DNA of 64,000 nucleotides, from positions 221,001 to 285,000 of the forward strand of contig JAWDGP010005047.1 in assembly GCA_033675545.1 (NCBI GenBank), written 5' to 3'. Position 1 is the stretch's first letter. Each line of letters starts with the position of its first letter. Below, one piece after another: positions 62,133-64,000 of this stretch. Source of the stretch: Elysia crispata. Lineage: Eukaryota; Mollusca; Gastropoda; Plakobranchidae. Under the pieces are notes generated by a model. The model was not told the origin of the DNA. It made no database searches and saw nothing but the letters and a program-made list of their open reading frames with translations. A program made the position numbers and the translations under genes.

Positions 62133-63711
62133 TGAGCAATTCTCAAAAGGTCAATTGTAGCCTTGTTGGATGACTTCATGTATGTTTTTTTCCGATTTGA
62201 AAAAGATTTTTTTTAATAAAAATGATAATGTATTCTTCCAAGCAGATGTTGAGGAGATAGCAAGTATAGTTTGGTATACCTTTAGAACCACATAATTTAA
62301 TTCTGTTCAGTTTTGTATTAAATCATTTTGTAAAAAAAACAGCCACATAAAATACTGGTGTTTTTACAAAGTGGCCAATTATGTTATAAAACCCATATAT
62401 TTTTTTCATACAGTAGCTTTTCACATAAAAACAGAACTAACAGAGAGCAGCAGAACAGATCAGCTGTTATAAAAGTCTAGCTAGCTTGCTACATGCTTGT
62501 ACAGAGAAGAGTGCTAAAAATAGAATTCACTTCTCTATAATTAACAGGGTGAATGCAAACTCTTAAATCTAATTGGGCCTCTGATAACAAACTAGGTCGT
62601 TTCATGTCAAGCTTTAACGTTCAGAATATACTTCATTCCTTGTTTACTTTCACTTCCTGGACAAAACCATTGTTGTCAAGTTCATCGGAAATGACCTCTT
62701 TCTTCCCATAAAATCTGCTTCATTTATTGCTAGTCTCAATAGTCAAAGGGGCAATTCATTACCATTTCTGTCATCGCTGTGGTAGAATAAGGTCCAGAAA
62801 AAAAAAAGTTCCTGACCATAATGTTCAGAAGCATTCAAGCCCCATATAAATCTGAACTGCTGTTTTGGACGTTTTTGTTTGAAGTACTTGTTTCAAAAGA
62901 TTTCATCTTTTTATTTTTTAGATAAATCTAAGCATGTCGGCAACAAATATTAACTGGGCATTAACATGGTTCTTACAATGTTATGCATGATGACGCAAAT
63001 AGGTCTATTACTACCGTTTCTTATGGGCTTTTAAAGCGTTATTTTAACTAATTCTTAATTCTAAGGTAGGAAAAGTTTTTAGGTTAGTTTCAGCTTGATT
63101 ATTATTTACAACAACGTGTGAACTAATGTAGATCTATGTTCTTCACGATCTTCCTGGTGTTACAATGACAAAAAGTTATGTCACTGTAGCACTTGGAAGA
63201 ACAAAATGTTCACAGATTGGTTTGTTGAATCTTTATCAACATTATAGAAATTCTAGTCTCTAGCTCTTGATGACGAACCATCAATGGAGGCAGTTTACAT
63301 TGAAATCTAAATCTATGTAAAAGCTGCAAACACAAAATTCTGGAACAAGTTCTTCCCAATGTTACAATGACAGACAAATTGTGTATGCCTACTTATTTGT
63401 ACACTTTTTATCAATATTATAGATCCATTAGCTTAAGCTCTTCCATCTTACTCAGAATTTTTATAAGTTTAAAAGCTCCAAACAAAAAATTCTGGAACAA
63501 GTTCTTCCTGTTGTTGCAGTAACAAAAATTGACATCAGTTACACCCATTAACTATGACTTAGTCTTGCTATTCAATTGTAATATTCTAATGAATGATAAG
63601 ATCTATTTTCTAACTCAAAGTACTAATGGTATGGTTTGTTTAGCTTATGGTGTAGCAAAACTTCAATGGTTTTATGTCAACAGTAACATTGGGAAGATCA
63701 CGCTGTATTGA
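62133..63711. mobile_element. Hairpin-bearing element, copy 2 (inverted, truncated)
   Basis: Starts TGAGCAATTCTCAAAAGGTC and follows the complement of 43437 down to about 42000 in copy 1, with shared blocks such as AGATGTTGAGGAGATAGCAAG, less its last base, and GTTTACTTTCACTTCCTGGA. A hairpin lies at 63138-63202 (arms GTTCTTC..GTTACAATGAC and complement). Similarity ends near 63711, inside an internal unit, so the other terminus is missing. Apparently in a UBE2C intron. Confidence 0.75.
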
Positions 63712-64000
63712 TGAAATGTGAAAAAAATTCAATGTTTTTTTTTAAATATTTGTCTCTTTTTGTTTATTTTCACACATTGATACCTTACATTACCTTTTAT
63801 TTTCTTTGGTTCTTTGTAGTGTATAATTTTGAGAATAGTTGTTTTTGAGTCAGTCTCTTGCATCAATATTTGTAAGGTGTAAGTAAAGTCCAGGATTTTT
63901 TTCTTCTTTGTCAGTTGGCACCTTTCATATCAGTAACCAACATCTGGAAAAACCACGAAGTGTCAATCTCTGTTCATTTTGTGATCTTATCTATGAAAAT
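63712..64000. other. Right edge, nothing recognised
   Basis: A/T-rich DNA with no recognised exon, RNA gene or repeat boundary. Confidence 0.4.

Overview
This is a eukaryotic, AT-rich window with large introns, spliceosomal GT-AG boundaries, long (GA/CT)n and (TA)n microsatellites and many short transposon remnants. The protein sequences are animal-like, closest in feel to lophotrochozoans. The repeated TCTAGATCTAG-type motif and the tRNA-derived SINEs suggest a mollusc, probably a heterobranch gastropod. The organism is an inference, not something the sequence proves.

Four protein genes can be read by joining exons on splice sites. (1) + strand, 146-18184: the C-terminal 960 residues of HOIP/RNF31, the linear-ubiquitin E3 ligase (NZF, UBA, RING1-IBR-RING2, LDD), 15 exons, 5' end outside the window. 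(2) - strand, 34492-27866: a complete 347-residue GDAP1-type mitochondrial GST-like protein with a C-terminal tail anchor, five exons. (3) + strand, 39983-52784 or 56297: an MCUR1/CCDC90 mitochondrial coiled-coil protein of 269 residues. It has two alternative last exons, each with exactly 56 coding bases and each supplying a different version of the C-terminal membrane helix. (4) - strand, 61895-60399: the last two exons of a UBE2C-type ubiquitin-conjugating enzyme, whose 5' part lies beyond the window. RNF31 and GDAP1 converge (9.7 kb between stops), GDAP1 and MCUR1 are head to head (5.5 kb between starts), and MCUR1 and UBE2C converge.

The rest is introns and intergenic DNA filled with non-autonomous DNA transposons, many with CAGT-type termini at TA targets (pogo/Tigger-like). 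There is one decayed mariner (D34D) in a GDAP1 intron, a PIF/Harbinger MITE, a possible piggyBac MITE, two copies of an unclassified 2.1-kb element with hairpin-bearing internal repeats, two copies of a 1.15-kb element and two copies of an unclassified element in RNF31 introns. At 57.5-58.9 kb three elements are nested inside one another. No retroviral, LTR or Polinton protein was recognised.

The observation most worth following is the duplicated terminal exon of MCUR1, which would swap the membrane anchor of an inner-membrane calcium-uniporter regulator. A transposon begins 75 bp after the first stop and another ends 142 bp before the second exon. No operon-like or plainly new multi-gene system is visible.
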